From positions 218,248,997-218,312,996 of the forward strand of contig NC_081406.1 in the NCBI RefSeq assembly GCF_030272615.1: DNA of 64,000 nt, read 5' to 3'. Numbering within the stretch: position 1 is the stretch's first letter; each line of letters starts with the position of its first letter. This DNA is from Cryptomeria japonica (taxonomy: Eukaryota; Streptophyta; Pinopsida; Cupressales; Cupressaceae). Both the position numbers and the translations under genes were made by a program. Of the stretch, positions 10,639-23,131 are shown piece after piece. Below the pieces are notes generated by a model. The model worked only from the letters and a program-made list of their open reading frames with translations. It ran no database searches and was not told the origin of the DNA.

Positions 10639-13363
10639 ATGAGGTCTCAACCTTCTTACAAAGCCATGTCATCACAATTGAGCAATCAATCATGTCAATC
10701 CAATCTCTACATGTCTCATAACTTGGATCAAACCTATCATGATGATTTAAATGTCCAAATACAAAAACTAGAGGAGAAACTAGCTCAAGAAAAGGAGATT
10801 TTGGAACAAAAAGTGAAAAACATTGAGAAGAATAGATCACAAATGTCAAAAATGTTTCAAAAATTTCCAGGTCAAAATCCAAATATTGAGCCAATTGATG
10901 TAAGATCTCTTATCAAACAATCAAACATACCAGATCTCCTCTCACAAATAGAGATGATGAAATAATTTCAAGAAAAGAGACAACAACATTATGTTCCTTC
11001 ACAACAAGAACAAGAAGGTGTTTACTATCAATCACATTTTCAACCATCACAACCAATTGTTCAACAGTTCAAACATTTCCAACAAACACAACCAATGGTC
11101 CAACATATACAACCAATGGTCCAATTTCAACAATATGTCCAACCAACTATACAATGTCAGCAAATGGTTCAACCAATGGTGGAATATCAATGTCAACAAC
11201 TACAACCAAACATTAAAAAACCAAGGTTGCAACACACACCAACCCAAGTTTCAAACATGTCAGAACAATTGAACCAAGTCCAATATCAAAACATGACATC
11301 AAACCAAGACCAAATTCTTGCCAAGAAAGTTAAAAATATAAATCCAATCATGTCAAAACCTCGCAAGGATTCAAATGCATCTCCAAAGAAAGGTGGCCTT
11401 ATTAGACAAATCTTAAAGAGAGTCCTAAGTGATTTTCCTGAGGATGATCAAAATCATACACCAATGTCTAGCAATGGCTCATCCATCCATCAAGAATTTG
11501 ACCCTCAATTTGCCTCCACTTCCCCTCCCATTCCATCATATTTTGAAGTTTCACAAGAGAAATTTACACCATCACCTCCAAATGATGTATCAAATAATGC
11601 ATCCTCCCAAGGATTGTTTGCCACAAAAATATATGCTAATCAATTCATTTATACAAATCCTTTGTACTATTTGGAAATGCAAGATTTAATGCCATCAAAT
11701 TCTTCTCTTTTAGAGAGTCCCATTCAAATTCCATTTCCTTCATGCCAAAACATTGATCCCTTGTCAGAATCCCCCATGCATATCCAAAGTCCAACCCAAT
11801 GTCAAGAGGATAATTTATAGCATGAAGAAACGTGTCTTGAAACAGATCAAGATCAAGATCTTGAAACCTTATCATCCCATCCAATTGTTGACCAGGATCC
11901 CATTTCCCCAGACACTCGCAATGATTCCAATATTCCTATCCATTCTATCCAAGGACACAATATCCTTTCAAATCCCATTGACATTCCACTTCCTCAGAAA
12001 GATCAAGATATCCCTTCCATCCTTTCCGATGATCCCATTAAAAGTCAAGAGCAAAGCACCTTTAAAGAGGATTCCAATGATCTTCCTCCTTGTCAAGATC
12101 AAATTATTCCTTCCTTTAAATCCTCCACAAGATCCTTTTGTTCCTCCATCTCCTTGTCTTAATGCTCCATATACACTCCAAGATCGCATTTCTTTTGATG
12201 ATCCCATTATTTCTCCCATTCCATCTCTTGAAGAACCTATCATTGAACCATGTCCACTACACAATCCTAGTCCCCCTCATGATCCTAATCCCCCTCATGA
12301 TCCTAACGTGTCAGTGCAAGATGTTCATGAACCCTCGACATGCATAATGGATTCTTCCACTTTGGTGCAATCTAATCCACTTCAAGATCTCATTATTTCT
12401 CTCATATCATATCCACCTCATAATGGACTCACGTCTTCTTCCCAAAGAAAAGAGTATCCTACAAGTCAAGATATTCATAAAGGCAAAGGGGTAGACCTTC
12501 ATGAGAAAGAACCCCTCCATATCAAAGAAGATCTTAAGGGTCATGTCTACACAACTCACTCTCAAGACGTGGGTACCCCTACTAAATCCAATATCCCTCC
12601 ATCAAAATCAAAACATACACCTTCCCCATCATACTTTCCATCCATCTTAGGTCCTTATATTCCTTCGTCCTCTATGCAAGGTTAGCAAAGGCACACATCC
12701 TTGAGTAAATTTCATCAATCCAAAAGAAGTCCATTTCATTCATATCCATCCATGCATTCCTTTCCCCCTTCAATCAATTTGGATGCCAAGTATAAAAGTC
12801 ATAAGTCTAGCAATCCACATGTATTCAAGGATCAACATGTCCAATATAATCGACATGTCAAAACAAAGAACAATTTGATCTATAAAGAAAAGGAAAAATC
12901 CAAAAGGTCACAAAGGCCCATTGCTCAAAAACACAAGTTAAAATCTATATGGGTTCCTAAATCCCTTGTGTTGGCAATGCACTCCAAGGAACCACAAAAG
13001 CATGAAAAATTAAAAACCATGTGGATCCCTAAGTGGCTCCTTGAAGCACAAAAGCCTAAAGAAACATCCAACTTGGCATCCAAAGTTGCTATTCCTCCAT
13101 CCAACCCTCTCAAATTTGTTCCTCCATCACCTTCTTCATCCATTTTGGGCCCTTATGTCTCAAAATCCCAAGCTATTCCTCCATCCAAATCTCACAATCT
13201 AAGATCCATTTTTCCTCCATCAATCCACCATCCGTCAAGGTGTGTTCCAATGTTGATCTTGCCTTCATTTCCATCCAGTGAAGCCCAATTCTTCCAATAC
13301 CCTATCCATTATCCAATGCATATTTTTCATCCTTCGATCCCTTTGATCCCATCCTTTGCATAA
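10639..13363 (+). pseudogene. gag-position ORF of element B, unknown protein
   Basis: A long plus-strand coding stretch, broken by a stop at about 10963, another at 11818 and a frame change near 12115-12165. The first part (from MRSQPSYKAM) has a short coiled coil (IQKLEEKLAQEKEILEQKV). Then comes a Gln-rich low-complexity part with repeated VQP/VQ words (11040-11210), then Ser/Pro/Asp-rich sequence, and a Lys-rich tail in which KLKSIWVPKSL and KLKTMWIPKWL form an internal repeat (about 12940-13040). I see no CCHC knuckle, protease or RT motif. Its place after the primer site fits gag, but the family is unknown to me. The continuing amino-acid style across the breaks argues that it once was one frame of about 900 codons. 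Confidence 0.6.
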
Positions 13364-15774
13364 ATCTTTGCCTTAGTTTCATCTCTTTTTCCATGTCCTT
13401 ATCCTACCAGCGTCTTTGAGCATACTTTTAAAGGTCATGGTCCATTTTTTTTTCAAGGCTACTATCCAAAAAAGAAAAAAAAAAGATGTTTGAGTCCTTC
13501 TTCCATCCCCTATCATGTGTCCATCTTCTATTGAAAAAGTCAAAAATCCAAAAAATTCAAAAAGTCAAAATACAAAAAAAAAAAAAGTGAGAAAAAAAAA
13601 GACAAAAAGAAAAAAGTAAAGCAAAATAATTCGTCCACTGGTGAAAACCTGGCAAACAGGCGTCATGCATAATCTATGAACTTCTTGCATACTGTACTTG
13701 GGGACAGGTTTTATCCTATCATATCCTTTTGTCCTTCATTGTTCCATTATCCTATCGAACCCCTGTCATTACCCTTCATATCCTATTGTCCCTCATGTCT
13801 AGTTTCCCTTTCCACCTTTGATCTTGACAAGGCTGAGGATCATCTTGAGCATCATGCATCTAGTTTGCAGCTTTTAGTCCATCATAGCTTTGGTATTTAT
13901 CCATTTGCTTATTATAACTTTTCATCCATATTCCCTAGCTTATTGCAACTTTTTGCCACTATCCCTTAACCAATCCCGACCTTCAGTCCATGTCCCTTAT
14001 CCATTCTTGGTCTTGCTTATCCTATCCATATCTTATCACTATCCATACACTCTTTTTCATTCCTTGATCTTGATCTGACAAAAGGACGCAAAATTTAAAC
14101 ATAGTTTCAAAAACCTCTTGACATGTCCCTCATGCCATGTTCTTGCTTTACATTGTCATATCCAGTCTCTTGTCCCATCACACAATAGCCCTTGAAAATT
14201 GCATCCGTATTGTCTACATAATAAAAAGGCCTTTGTCTTCCCTCTATCCACCATCATTTTAGAAAGCCTATTTATTCCCTTGTCATATTCTTTGCCTTGC
14301 TAGACACTGGGGGCATTATCCAAAAAAAATCAAATTATGTCCTGAAATAATCCAAAAAAATCAAATAATGTCTAGAAATAATCCTAAAAATCAAATAATG
14401 TCCTGAAATAATAAAAAAAATCCAATAATGTCCTAAAAAAATCCCTAAAAATCAAATAATGTCCTGAAAAAATCCCTAAAAAATCAAATAATGTCCTGAA
14501 AAAAAATTCCTAAAAAGTCAAATAAAGTCCTGAAAAACGAACAAAAAAAATAAAATTTTAAAACATCAAAATCCAAAAACAATTCCTTTGGCATTTTTGC
14601 ATTTTGTCAATAAATGGTACCCTCTATGCATAGATAGATCGTTGAGCATACATCCAACGACAATCAATCACACACTGCGCTTTACTGAAATCATGCGTTA
14701 ACAGATGAATTTTTCAATCAAACCAGACATTCAAACTGATCAAAATTTTCATATCAATCAATCAACATCAATATCATTTGTCCTTGTCATTATTATCATG
14801 GGTCTTATATAGGGTGTGGTATACTCGAAACCAGACTGTGTCTTGTCTTAGACGGGGTACCACATTCCCAGGAACCAGACAGCATGATTATTCTTGTGTT
14901 CCACTTTTGACAATGACGATTAGAATGTTTGTTTGACTTGGTCAAATTTGTGAGTCTTATCTTTTTACTGATTTATCTTTGGCTTCAATCATGTTCCTAT
15001 GTTGCTCGTTGATGTCACTGAGTGATATAGAGTAACTGGGATTGTTCATGGTCCTTTTTGTTTTTTGTTGTGTTTGCTGTTTGTGGAATGTTTGTCACAA
15101 ACTGGGGAAACTATATCATTGGGTGTCTGTGATAAGTACGTTCGCTTTGTGAATGCTGCACATACCTCGACCCTTGATGTATGCACCCTAGGATGCTACA
15201 CTCATTCCTTGTGTGTGATGTGTCTATCTTTTGCAAAAGGGGTTGCATTTCAGCTCTGGCCTTCCATGCCATGATGCTCTGCATCTGCTTTGCTACATTA
15301 AATAAAGGTTCTCACCTACTTCTGTGCATTGGTGAAAGCAAGTTTTTCTTCATCTGTAACTATCCTCTGTCTAATTTCTTCTTACTAACATTTCGTCTGT
15401 CAGTTTGGGTAGTCAGTTCGGTCTAGTGCTCCGATCTCCAAAAACATAAGCGACATCTTGCATTCATTGATTAGTACATTTGCATTATATCAATCATTTT
15501 ATCCATTTCATATTATAAATGCATCAAAAACACATAAAAATATATCCATACATGTTCCACAATGGTACATAAACAGTGCATAAGCCATCCATACATGGAA
15601 AGTAAACATGAGCCATAACACATTGCATCCCATCATATAGCTGCATATCATATCATATATCAAAATAATATCGGAGTACAAAATTGGACTGTCTATCCTA
15701 AGTATGGCCCGCACGCTGAATACATAATGTCAAACTACATATGTCTCTATCGTAAGGACCACGTGCCTCTATCA
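13364..15774. other. element B non-coding interior
   Basis: A-rich around 13440-13630 and C/T-rich around 13680-14060. It includes the tandem repeat at 14310-14545. Short plus frames here (for example 15065-15274) show no family features. No pol domain is visible on either strand. Confidence 0.5.
14310..14545 (+). repeat. about 30-36 bp A-rich tandem repeat
   Basis: Roughly seven imperfect units of ATCAAATAATGTCCTGAAA plus an A-rich spacer of variable length. Confidence 0.85.
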
Positions 15775-17619
15775 CTAGGTGCTCCCTCTGTCCTCCTCAT
15801 CCTTGCCATGTCTCAAAGATGATGTCCCTCCTGCCCCAGGTCCTGGCTGTGGTGGTCTCCTAGGTCCACTCACCCCCATGCTGCTCACTGACCTCTGAGA
15901 GTGTGGCCTGCTCTCTATCCTCGATCATGCCCGATATGACACTGCTCTCTACTCTGGTGGAACTGCACTCTCATATAGTGTCCTCCAATGGCATATCTCC
16001 TCTCCAGTCTCTACCAACATCTATGCCATCTCACGTGCACTGGCATCCCTAATCGACCCAATATACTCGATCACTCTCTGCTCTGCTTGTTGTGCCTGTG
16101 CTATTGTTGTATCTCGAGCCGCTGTAAGTCTAACTATCTCTGTTCTGAACTGATCCTACTCTATCCTCAAGATAGAATTCTATCTCTCTAATGTTGCAAT
16201 GTGATCATGCTGACTCGCTATGGTGGCCCTACATATCTCCATCTCCTCTATGCTAGCTGTCTCCGGCTCTATGGGTATATCCTACAATGACTCCTGATAG
16301 GTTGGATCTGGCCCATCCTCCTCATCCTCATCATCCCCTTCATCCTCATCATCCCCTCCATCCTCATCATCCCCTCCATCCTTGTCATCCTCCTCATCCT
16401 CATCATCTCTATCCTCCTCATCCTCATCATCTCCCTCCTCCTCTCCAGTGAGTGAGAAGTCCTCCTGTCTCCTAGGTACCAGAATATCAGGATCTATCAA
16501 TGGAACTGGCCATCATCGTGCAAACCATCGCTCATACTCCTTTATCATCCCGATGTCCACCACATCTGATCTCCAATCCCACTGTCTCTGCTGTAGCTGT
16601 GTGAAGTCAGCATATGCTATGTGTGGCTGAATCATCCTCCCCCACTGACTCATCTCTTTGTGAGATCGGGCAAAGTGTGCACTTCCTCTTGGTACATCCT
16701 GCCTCTATCCAAACTGTCGTCTGACTCTCTCCAGTAGGTACATCTTAATCACTCTCTAGCGATTCACTGGTCACCCAATCAGGTATCTCTCCTATCGGCA
16801 ATATGGTAGCTCCTCACTATCATTTGACCATCCAGGGAAATCCTGATATGGCCTCCATGTGAACTCTCTCAATCTGTCTAGCTTGTGTCATCAATACAAT
16901 ATGTATCCGAAAGGACCTTGTCTCAATGTACCCCCATAGCAGTACACATATGGTCGATGTGGTACTACCTGTCTCTCTACAATCAGTCGACATATGGCTA
17001 TGTGCTCAAATGCCCATACCTATAACAGTGTGACCCCACAGCTCAAAGTCTATACCCTCTGATATGCTATCTAATGCAGCTGAAAATATAGCATCGCAAG
17101 GACACATGGTCCCCATGTGTATATAGTCCCCTCTATCACCATCCGCTCTAGCACTCTTCCCCATCCAATAGGGAATCCATGTCCTCATCTGTCCCCTGCT
17201 AATAGGCATGCTATAACCATAGCTATCACCACATATCGCTGATCGTACTCTGCTGCCATGGTCTCCTAGCCAATCTCCCTCTCTATGATATCCAGATCAT
17301 CTGCGTTGCACTCGAATAATCTGCACAAAGCATCTCTCCCTATCGCTGGGTCATATTCTATCATCTCCCCATGAATCGAAATGAGGAGGATACGCCATAC
17401 GTCCTCTAGTGTCATAGTCACCTCTCTAGTCGGCAGATGGAAAAAAGAAGTCTTTGAATGCCATCGCTCTGCCAATGTGGTAAGTAGTCCTATATTTTCC
17501 CTAATCTTGGGCATGTACGTAATATAGTATAATCCAAGTCTTGCTAATTTATCTCTATCCGTGCTTCTGAGTCTATGTCGCAACATGAAGTGGTCTGGTC
17601 TGTTCTCCCGTGTAATCAA
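15775..17619 (-). pseudogene. antisense plant mobile domain (PMD) gene in element B
   Basis: Antisense to the element's transcription. From 17619 downward the frame reads as a plant mobile domain, the family of MAIN/MAIL1 and of proteins carried by plant transposons: LRHRLRSTDRDKLARLGLYY, TFHLPT-like FFHLPTREVTMTLEDVWRIL, ISIHGEMIEYD. After a stop at 17266 it continues with GHGFPIGWGRVLERMVIEG, TWGPCVLAML and GVTLL.VWAFEHIA, all typical of the family's second half. A C-terminal tail follows: WRSDVVDIGMIKEYERWFAR, a strongly acidic DDEDEED tract (16450-16300) and a heptad-like stretch near 16120. At least eight in-frame stops make it a pseudogene here. The open start lacks an ATG in this frame (TTG at 17619), so the true start is uncertain. 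Antisense PMD-type ORFs are known in some plant gypsy elements. Confidence 0.85.
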
Positions 17620-17809
17620 TGGATACTGTCAACTCTGCATCACAATTGGGGCACACTTTGTCAGTTTTAGGGTTTTCTCCTAAGGGCTGCATTTCCTTGT
17701 TTTATGCACAAATTAGGGTGTTTCTTATCTATTTTGACCTATCCTACCCTTATCCCCCTTTTTGGGATCATTCGCGTGCTGTTTTCGGTCAAATTGGGGT
17801 CCTAAGTGC

Positions 17810-17925
17810 ACAACTGCGCCTGTGTACCCTGTTCTGTGCCTGTGTAGCATCAAGCCGTGCTTGTGTACCCTACACAGGTGCAAAACATCCTCACACAAGC
17901 ATAGAATGCACCCACACAGGTGCAA
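17810..17925. repeat. GCCTGTGTA words in both orientations
   Basis: GCGCCTGTGTACCCTGTTCT and two relatives are followed by inverted forms (TACACAGGTGCAAA, CCCACACAGGTGCAAA). The words resemble the tandem repeat at 8715-8850 in the same element. Confidence 0.65.
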
Positions 17926-18454
17926 ATGTCAATTAATCCCTTCCCTGTGGGCCCCGCAATGTCCCGCAATCAAGCAAAATTCATGAAATTGACAATATGG
18001 GTTTTTGAGATACATACCGCTGCTCCTGCGTCATTCGGTCGTCTATAGGTGCATACACATTCCCTGAGATGATCTGCCATTGGAATGTTCACCATCTCTA
18101 TGCAAGGGTCCTTTTCTAGAGCAACAAATCCTCCACTTTGGCTATTGCAAAGGAGCTCTTTTCCTTCTCCTTGTCTCATTTATAGCTCTTTGTCAGTACC
18201 TAGATGGACGTGCATCCTCTCCATCTTATGCTGGTCACAGTCTTTTGCACCTTCCACTACTTGTCATTTGTGTATCCGATCTCCGATCTTTAATCCGTTT
18301 GATCCTATCATTTTCTATTATTCTTATCGACTAATTGGCCTCTTTTCTGGATGTTTCCGGCCAATTCCTCGAGGGGGCATGCATATGTTATTGTTATTGT
18401 CTGGGGCATTTTAATTATTGTTCTTTGAAACAATGCTTAGAATCGCATTGTCTC

Positions 18455-18468
18455 AAAGAGGGGCAAAA
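18455..18468 (+). promoter_or_regulatory. polypurine tract of element B
   Basis: AAAGAGGGGCAAAA directly before the TG of the 3' LTR, the expected site of plus-strand priming in an LTR element. Confidence 0.85.
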
Positions 18469-19987
18469 TGTAGACGTCTAAAAATGGTCAACGCTTGTGG
18501 AGTCATACTTTAACATCTGCACATTGCCTTATTTTTAGGGTTCTTGCGTCGCATTAACATTTCTTCTATGTTGCACACTTGGTCTTTATCATTTGCGAGC
18601 ATCGAGTCCTTCTACATTCCTCATTTTTCTCGCTTTTGAATTTGGTCTTGTCGATAACAATCTTCAGTTATGATTTTGGTCGATCTTATCCTGTCGCATC
18701 AATGTGTGTGCTCATTTATCATCATTTTGGACATCGTCAATCCTAATCGATGATAGAATTAGGGTTTTGTTCTCTTGTAAATCTTATCATTTTGTGATCG
18801 ATTCATCATCGATCCTCGTCCTTGTCAATCTTGTCATTTTGCATTCGATTTGTCATCGATCATTGTCCTCGTCAATCTCATCATTTTGCGATCGATTCAT
18901 CATCGATCCTTGTCCTTTTCAATCATGTCAATTTGGATCGATTAGTCATTGTTCCTCGTCAATTGGCACTTTTCAATTTGATCTCCTTGTCAATCTTGGT
19001 CAATTTGTCATTGATTTTTGTCAACCAATTTTAATCATTTATCAACACTGGTCCTTTGTTAGTTAGAATCATGATCAAATCGACCCTACATCAATTATCT
19101 TTTGTCAAGACCTAATTGTCGTCCTTGCATTTCTAATTCATCTTCTAGGGTTTTATGATTTGTTCATTTAATCTTGTTTATCATTTTCCCTCTAGGTTAA
19201 ATAATTTATTTATTTATCCTAAGTCTTCTTGTCACAATTAAATATTTATTTAATTGGCTAATTAATTCCCCCTCTTTTTGTGAATTAATTAATGAATGAA
19301 AAACTATTAATTAATTTACCTAATTTTCTAATTTTCTAATTTCATAATTTCCAATTCATCATTTCTAACCTAATTTTCTATTTTCTTCTATTTTTCTAAT
19401 ATTTTCCCTAATTTCATGGGAATGACATTTCAATCTTGTCATAATTTGTCAATCAATCAATTTTGCATAGCAATCTTGTCAATTTGGTCATAATTTGTCA
19501 ATCAATCAATTTTGCATGTCAATCTTGTCAAAATTTGTCATATTTATCATTCTTGATTTGAAATTTCCTTTCAAATCTCTTCATGCTAATCTTGTCATCT
19601 CTCCAATTTGTCTATAAATTAGACGAGTTTCGTCAATCAAAGGAGGAATTAATCACATTATTATCGAAACTAATCACATTTTCAGAGAATCAATCATGCT
19701 TCTAGTATCCTTACGCTGCCATTTCATCTTGTCAATCTTGCTTTCATACTATGCCCTTGCATTTGTAGGTGAGATCCACAAACAAAGCAATTTGGAGGAC
19801 AAAGAAGGACAATGGAGAATTATGGAGGAGATATTCGCATTTGTGATGGTTTGCATTTGATTTGAATGTCTTATTTTCAATATCTCTATTGAATGTTTTT
19901 AGGATTTCTTATCATTGCAATCTAGTTTTTGTGATTGAGTTAGTCTAATTTCTATTTGCTTTGATGAATTCCAAATTCCTATTTATA
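18469..19987 (+). mobile_element. element B 3' LTR
   Basis: Begins TGTAGACGTC; it ends TTTATA where the 5' LTR ends TCTACA, so the terminal CA has mutated to TA. Otherwise it is collinear with 7096-8616 with only small indels. Confidence 0.96.
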
Positions 19988-19992
19988 GATGT
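19988..19992. repeat. target site duplication of element B, right copy
   Basis: GATGT, matching 7091-7095. After it the copia LTR resumes (TTATTACTGTTATTTTG), as in the uninterrupted copy at about 27651. Confidence 0.95.
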
Positions 19993-20493
19993 TTATTACT
20001 GTTATTTTGTGAAAGTGACAGAAAATCTCTTAACCGAGTGGACTTAACAGTCTTATTTGTAAAACCCTCTAGCAAGGTGACATTCTGATTGAGTGTTTGA
20101 AATCCTTTAACAAAGTCACTTCTAACAAGGTGAAGATCCTAACAGATCTGAGGGAAATCCCTTAACCGGGTCACATCTAGCAATGTGTTTGTAATCTTTA
20201 ACATGATTTGCTTTTAATCAAGCATACTCTAGAAAAGTATATTTCTTAGTGGGTTCGAAATCCCACAGCGGTTTTTCCCTATTTAGGTTTCCACGTTAAA
20301 TCTGATGTTATGAGGTTTATGATGTTTATATGCTTTTGAGTTTGCATGTTTAACAATTTTGGTTATATTATTGAAGTATATGTTACCAAGGTTGAATCTG
20401 ATGTTTTTATGGAATATTAAGTTTGTATGATTCACCCCCCCCTCATCTTATTGGCTATTGGATCTGTACTTACATTTAGTATTAGAACTATCA
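19993..20493 (+). mobile_element. copia C 5' LTR, second part
   Basis: Continues the LTR begun at 6091 and ends AGAACTATCA. It matches 27651-28097, except that the 3' LTR lacks about 50 bp near 27760. Confidence 0.92.
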
Positions 20494-20495
20494 AT

Positions 20496-20507
20496 TGTTA
20501 TCAGAGC
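20496..20507 (+). promoter_or_regulatory. primer binding site of copia C
   Basis: TGTTATCAGAGC, one base different from the usual copia site TGGTATCAGAGC that pairs with initiator tRNA-Met. It lies two bases after the LTR end. Confidence 0.85.
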
Positions 20508-20557
20508 TTTGGACTCTAGAAGAAAAGTTTAAAGGCACTTGAGTTAAAGATCCAAAG

Positions 20558-21483
20558 ATGTATAAGAGGGATGCACCAAAGCTGAACAAGTCAAGTTTCT
20601 CTACATGGCAGAAAAGGATGAAGCTGCATCTATCAGGAGTTGGAGAATATGTTGTATACTATCTGAAGAATGATTTTGTTACACCGAGCACCTATCCATT
20701 GACTATGGAAGAGATAAAGGCAAAGTAAGAACATATTCAAGCAATGATTGAAATAACATCTGCATTGACCGATTCAGAGTTTAATGATCTAGAAGGTTGC
20801 AATGATGCAAAGGCAATGTGGGATAAGTTCATATTAGTATATGGAGGAGATGAACATGTTCAAGGAGCAAAAGTAGATAGTCTAAGAGAACAACTTGAAT
20901 CTATGAGGATGAATGAAGGTGAGAACATAACCCAATACAGTACCAGACTAAAGGAGATTGTCAATCAAATCAAAGGAGCAGGTGGAACTATTGAAGAAAA
21001 GGATATAACAAGTAAGTTTTTATGAACCCTTCTACCAGCTTATGCAATCTGAGTCTCTGCAATCAATGAATTAAGGTCTATACCTAATATGCCAATTTCT
21101 TTAGATGCTACTATTGGTAAGCTACATGCATTTGAATTAAGTAACTATGATAACACTGGATCTTCGGTAAATAAAGTTGAATCTGCATTTAGTTCTTTTC
21201 ATCTTGATGAATCTAATGATTTCAATGAAAGAATGTATAAGTACTCTGAAGGAGATAACAGTGGAGCAAGTGAAAGATTTCGTAAGAACATGGAAGAAGT
21301 ACACAAACTGTATGAGGAAATCAGAAAGCAAGAAGAGTTTGAAGCACTATTAGCTAAAAGGTTACCGAGAGGCAAAGGTAAGTATAAAGGAAAACTACCT
21401 TTGAAATGTTTCAATTGTGATAAGATAGGACATATGGCTTCTAACTGTCCTGACAAAGATTCTATTGAAAAGAGAGATTACTG
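20558..21483 (+). pseudogene. copia C gag with one zinc knuckle
   Basis: Retrotransposon gag of the UBN2 type, which forms the particle and binds the RNA. It starts at MYKRDAPKLNKSSFSTWQ, with the usual KL.. SFSTWQKRM opening. The middle reads ITSALTDSEFNDLEGCNDAK and REQLESMRMNEGENITQYST, typical of this domain. A CCHC zinc knuckle, CFNCDKIGHMASNC, lies at about 21408-21450. Stops at about 20728, 21023 and 21049 break the frame. After the knuckle the frame stops at 21482 and the sequence continues toward protease. Confidence 0.85.
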
Positions 21484-23131
21484 AGATGACAGACAGAAAG
21501 ATAATCATTACAGAGGACACTGAGATTTCAGAAGAAGAGTTAGAAAGACATGCTTAATAGCTGATGAGGAATCCGATGACGATAAATCAGATGATACTGA
21601 TACAGAGGAAGTAGTTTATGTGGCTATCAAAGATGGATCAGATGAAGAAAGGTATGAAGAAAAAGTCCTAATATCTCACATAAACACTAATGATTCTTGG
21701 ATCATAGATAGTGGATGTTCACATCATATGACAAAAGATAAACACAAGTTTGTTATATTAGAAGATTATTATGGAGGCTATGTTAAATTTGGTAATGATG
21801 CACCATGTCCAGTGAAAGTTAAAGGATCTATAACACTTCTTGACAATGCAAGATGCAATGATGTTTATTGGGTTGAAGGTTTGAAATACAATTTGTTGAG
21901 TGTAGCACATCTAAACAACACAGGTTACCGAATAGAATTTCAAAAAGGAATTGTCAAAGTTCATGACAAAAGTGGAAAGTTAGTTGCTACCGGGACACAA
22001 ACAAAAGGTAACACATTTCACCTTGACTCAACTCATAACAAGTGTTTGTATGCAAAGATAGATGATACCTGGTTATGGCATAAAAGGTTTTGTCATGTAA
22101 ATTTTGACAATCTGATCAAAATAAACAAGAAGCACCGAGTAAGAGGTCTATCAAGTCTTGGAAAACCTGAGAATGCTATGTGCCAAGGATGCCAGATGGG
22201 TAAGATGTCAAGATCAAGATTTACAAGTAAGTCTTACACTTCTAAGGGAATTTTAGATCTAGTGCACACTGACCTTTGTGGTCCTATGAAAGTTCAAAGT
22301 TATTATGGTGATAAATATTTCATATTATTTTTCGATGACTATTCAAGGATGATGCCAGTAATGTTTTTAAAAGAAAAATCAGAAGCTTTTCAAATGTTTA
22401 GATGGTACAAGGCAAGAGTTGAAAATGAAATAGGAAGACAACTGGAATGTCTTAGATCAGATAGAGGAGGAGAGTTCACATATGATGAATTCAACTTATT
22501 CTGCAATGATCATGGTATTAAAAGACAAGTCTTTGCACCGAGAACTCCATAGCAGAATGGAATAGTTGAGAGAAGAAATAGATCTATTGTGGATTGTGCT
22601 AGAACATCGATGATTGAAAAGAAGGTGCCACAAACATTTTGGAGAGAAGTAATAAGCACAACAATTTACACCCTGAACCGAGTACAATTGAAGGAAGGTA
22701 CTTTGAAGACACCATATGAAATCTGGTATGATAAGAAACCTAATGTAAGTTATTTTAAAATCTTTGGAAGTAGATGCTATGTTCACAAAGATGATAGAAA
22801 TGACAAGTTTGATCAGAAAAATGAAGAAGGAACATTTCTAGGTTATTCTTCTAGAAGCAAAACATTTAAATGTCTGATCAAATCATCTAACAAAATAGTA
22901 GAAAGTGCAAATGTGAAAATTGATGAATTTGCAGAAAGAAATGATGAAGGAAATTCCAAGGAACCAGAAGACTATGATGAATTTGTCTATGTTCAACTGA
23001 GAAGTCTTACCGAGAAGACTGTTGAAGAAAATGAAGAGAATATCCAGTTACCGAGTGATGAAGAAGATGATACAGAGCCTACCGAGCCTGTATTAGCCAA
23101 GTATGTCAGAAGACATCATGCACCAAGTTAG
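21484..23131 (+). pseudogene. copia C protease and integrase
   Basis: Aspartic protease core WIIDSGCSHHMT at about 21697-21735, then VKFGNDAPCPVKVKG. The integrase zinc domain shows LWHKRFCH ... CQGCQMGKM (about 22070-22205). The catalytic DDE residues are visible in VHTDLCGP, LRSDRGGEF and, after a TAG stop at 22550, NGIVERRN. The GKEPF-like end is TPYEIWYDKKPNVSYFKIFG. An acidic linker leads to the stop at 23129. These enzymes would process the polyprotein and insert the cDNA. Stops at 21536 and 22550 and further upstream breaks make this copy inactive; the catalytic residues themselves are kept. Confidence 0.92.

Larger units (their letters stand above)
7096..19987 (+). mobile_element. 12.9 kb gypsy-like LTR element B without pol
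   Basis: Complete LTR element inserted in the copia 5' LTR with a GATGT duplication. LTRs are 7096-8616 and 18469-19987. By eye they differ at roughly 45 bases in 1.52 kb, mostly transitions. A primer site follows the 5' LTR and a purine tract precedes the 3' LTR. Between them I find a long gag-position frame (10639-13363), tandem repeats, and an antisense PMD coding sequence (17619-15775). I see no protease, RT, RNase H or integrase motifs in any frame, so it must have depended on another element. The LTR start shares CTAAAAATGGTC with gypsy A, pointing to a related gypsy partner. It fits the broad class of large non-autonomous LTR elements. Confidence 0.92.

Noticed and set aside
11753-12140. 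First part of the frame 11753-12685
   Set aside because: Up to about 12115 it is a shadow of the element B gag-position frame; only its later part continues the real coding text after a frame change.
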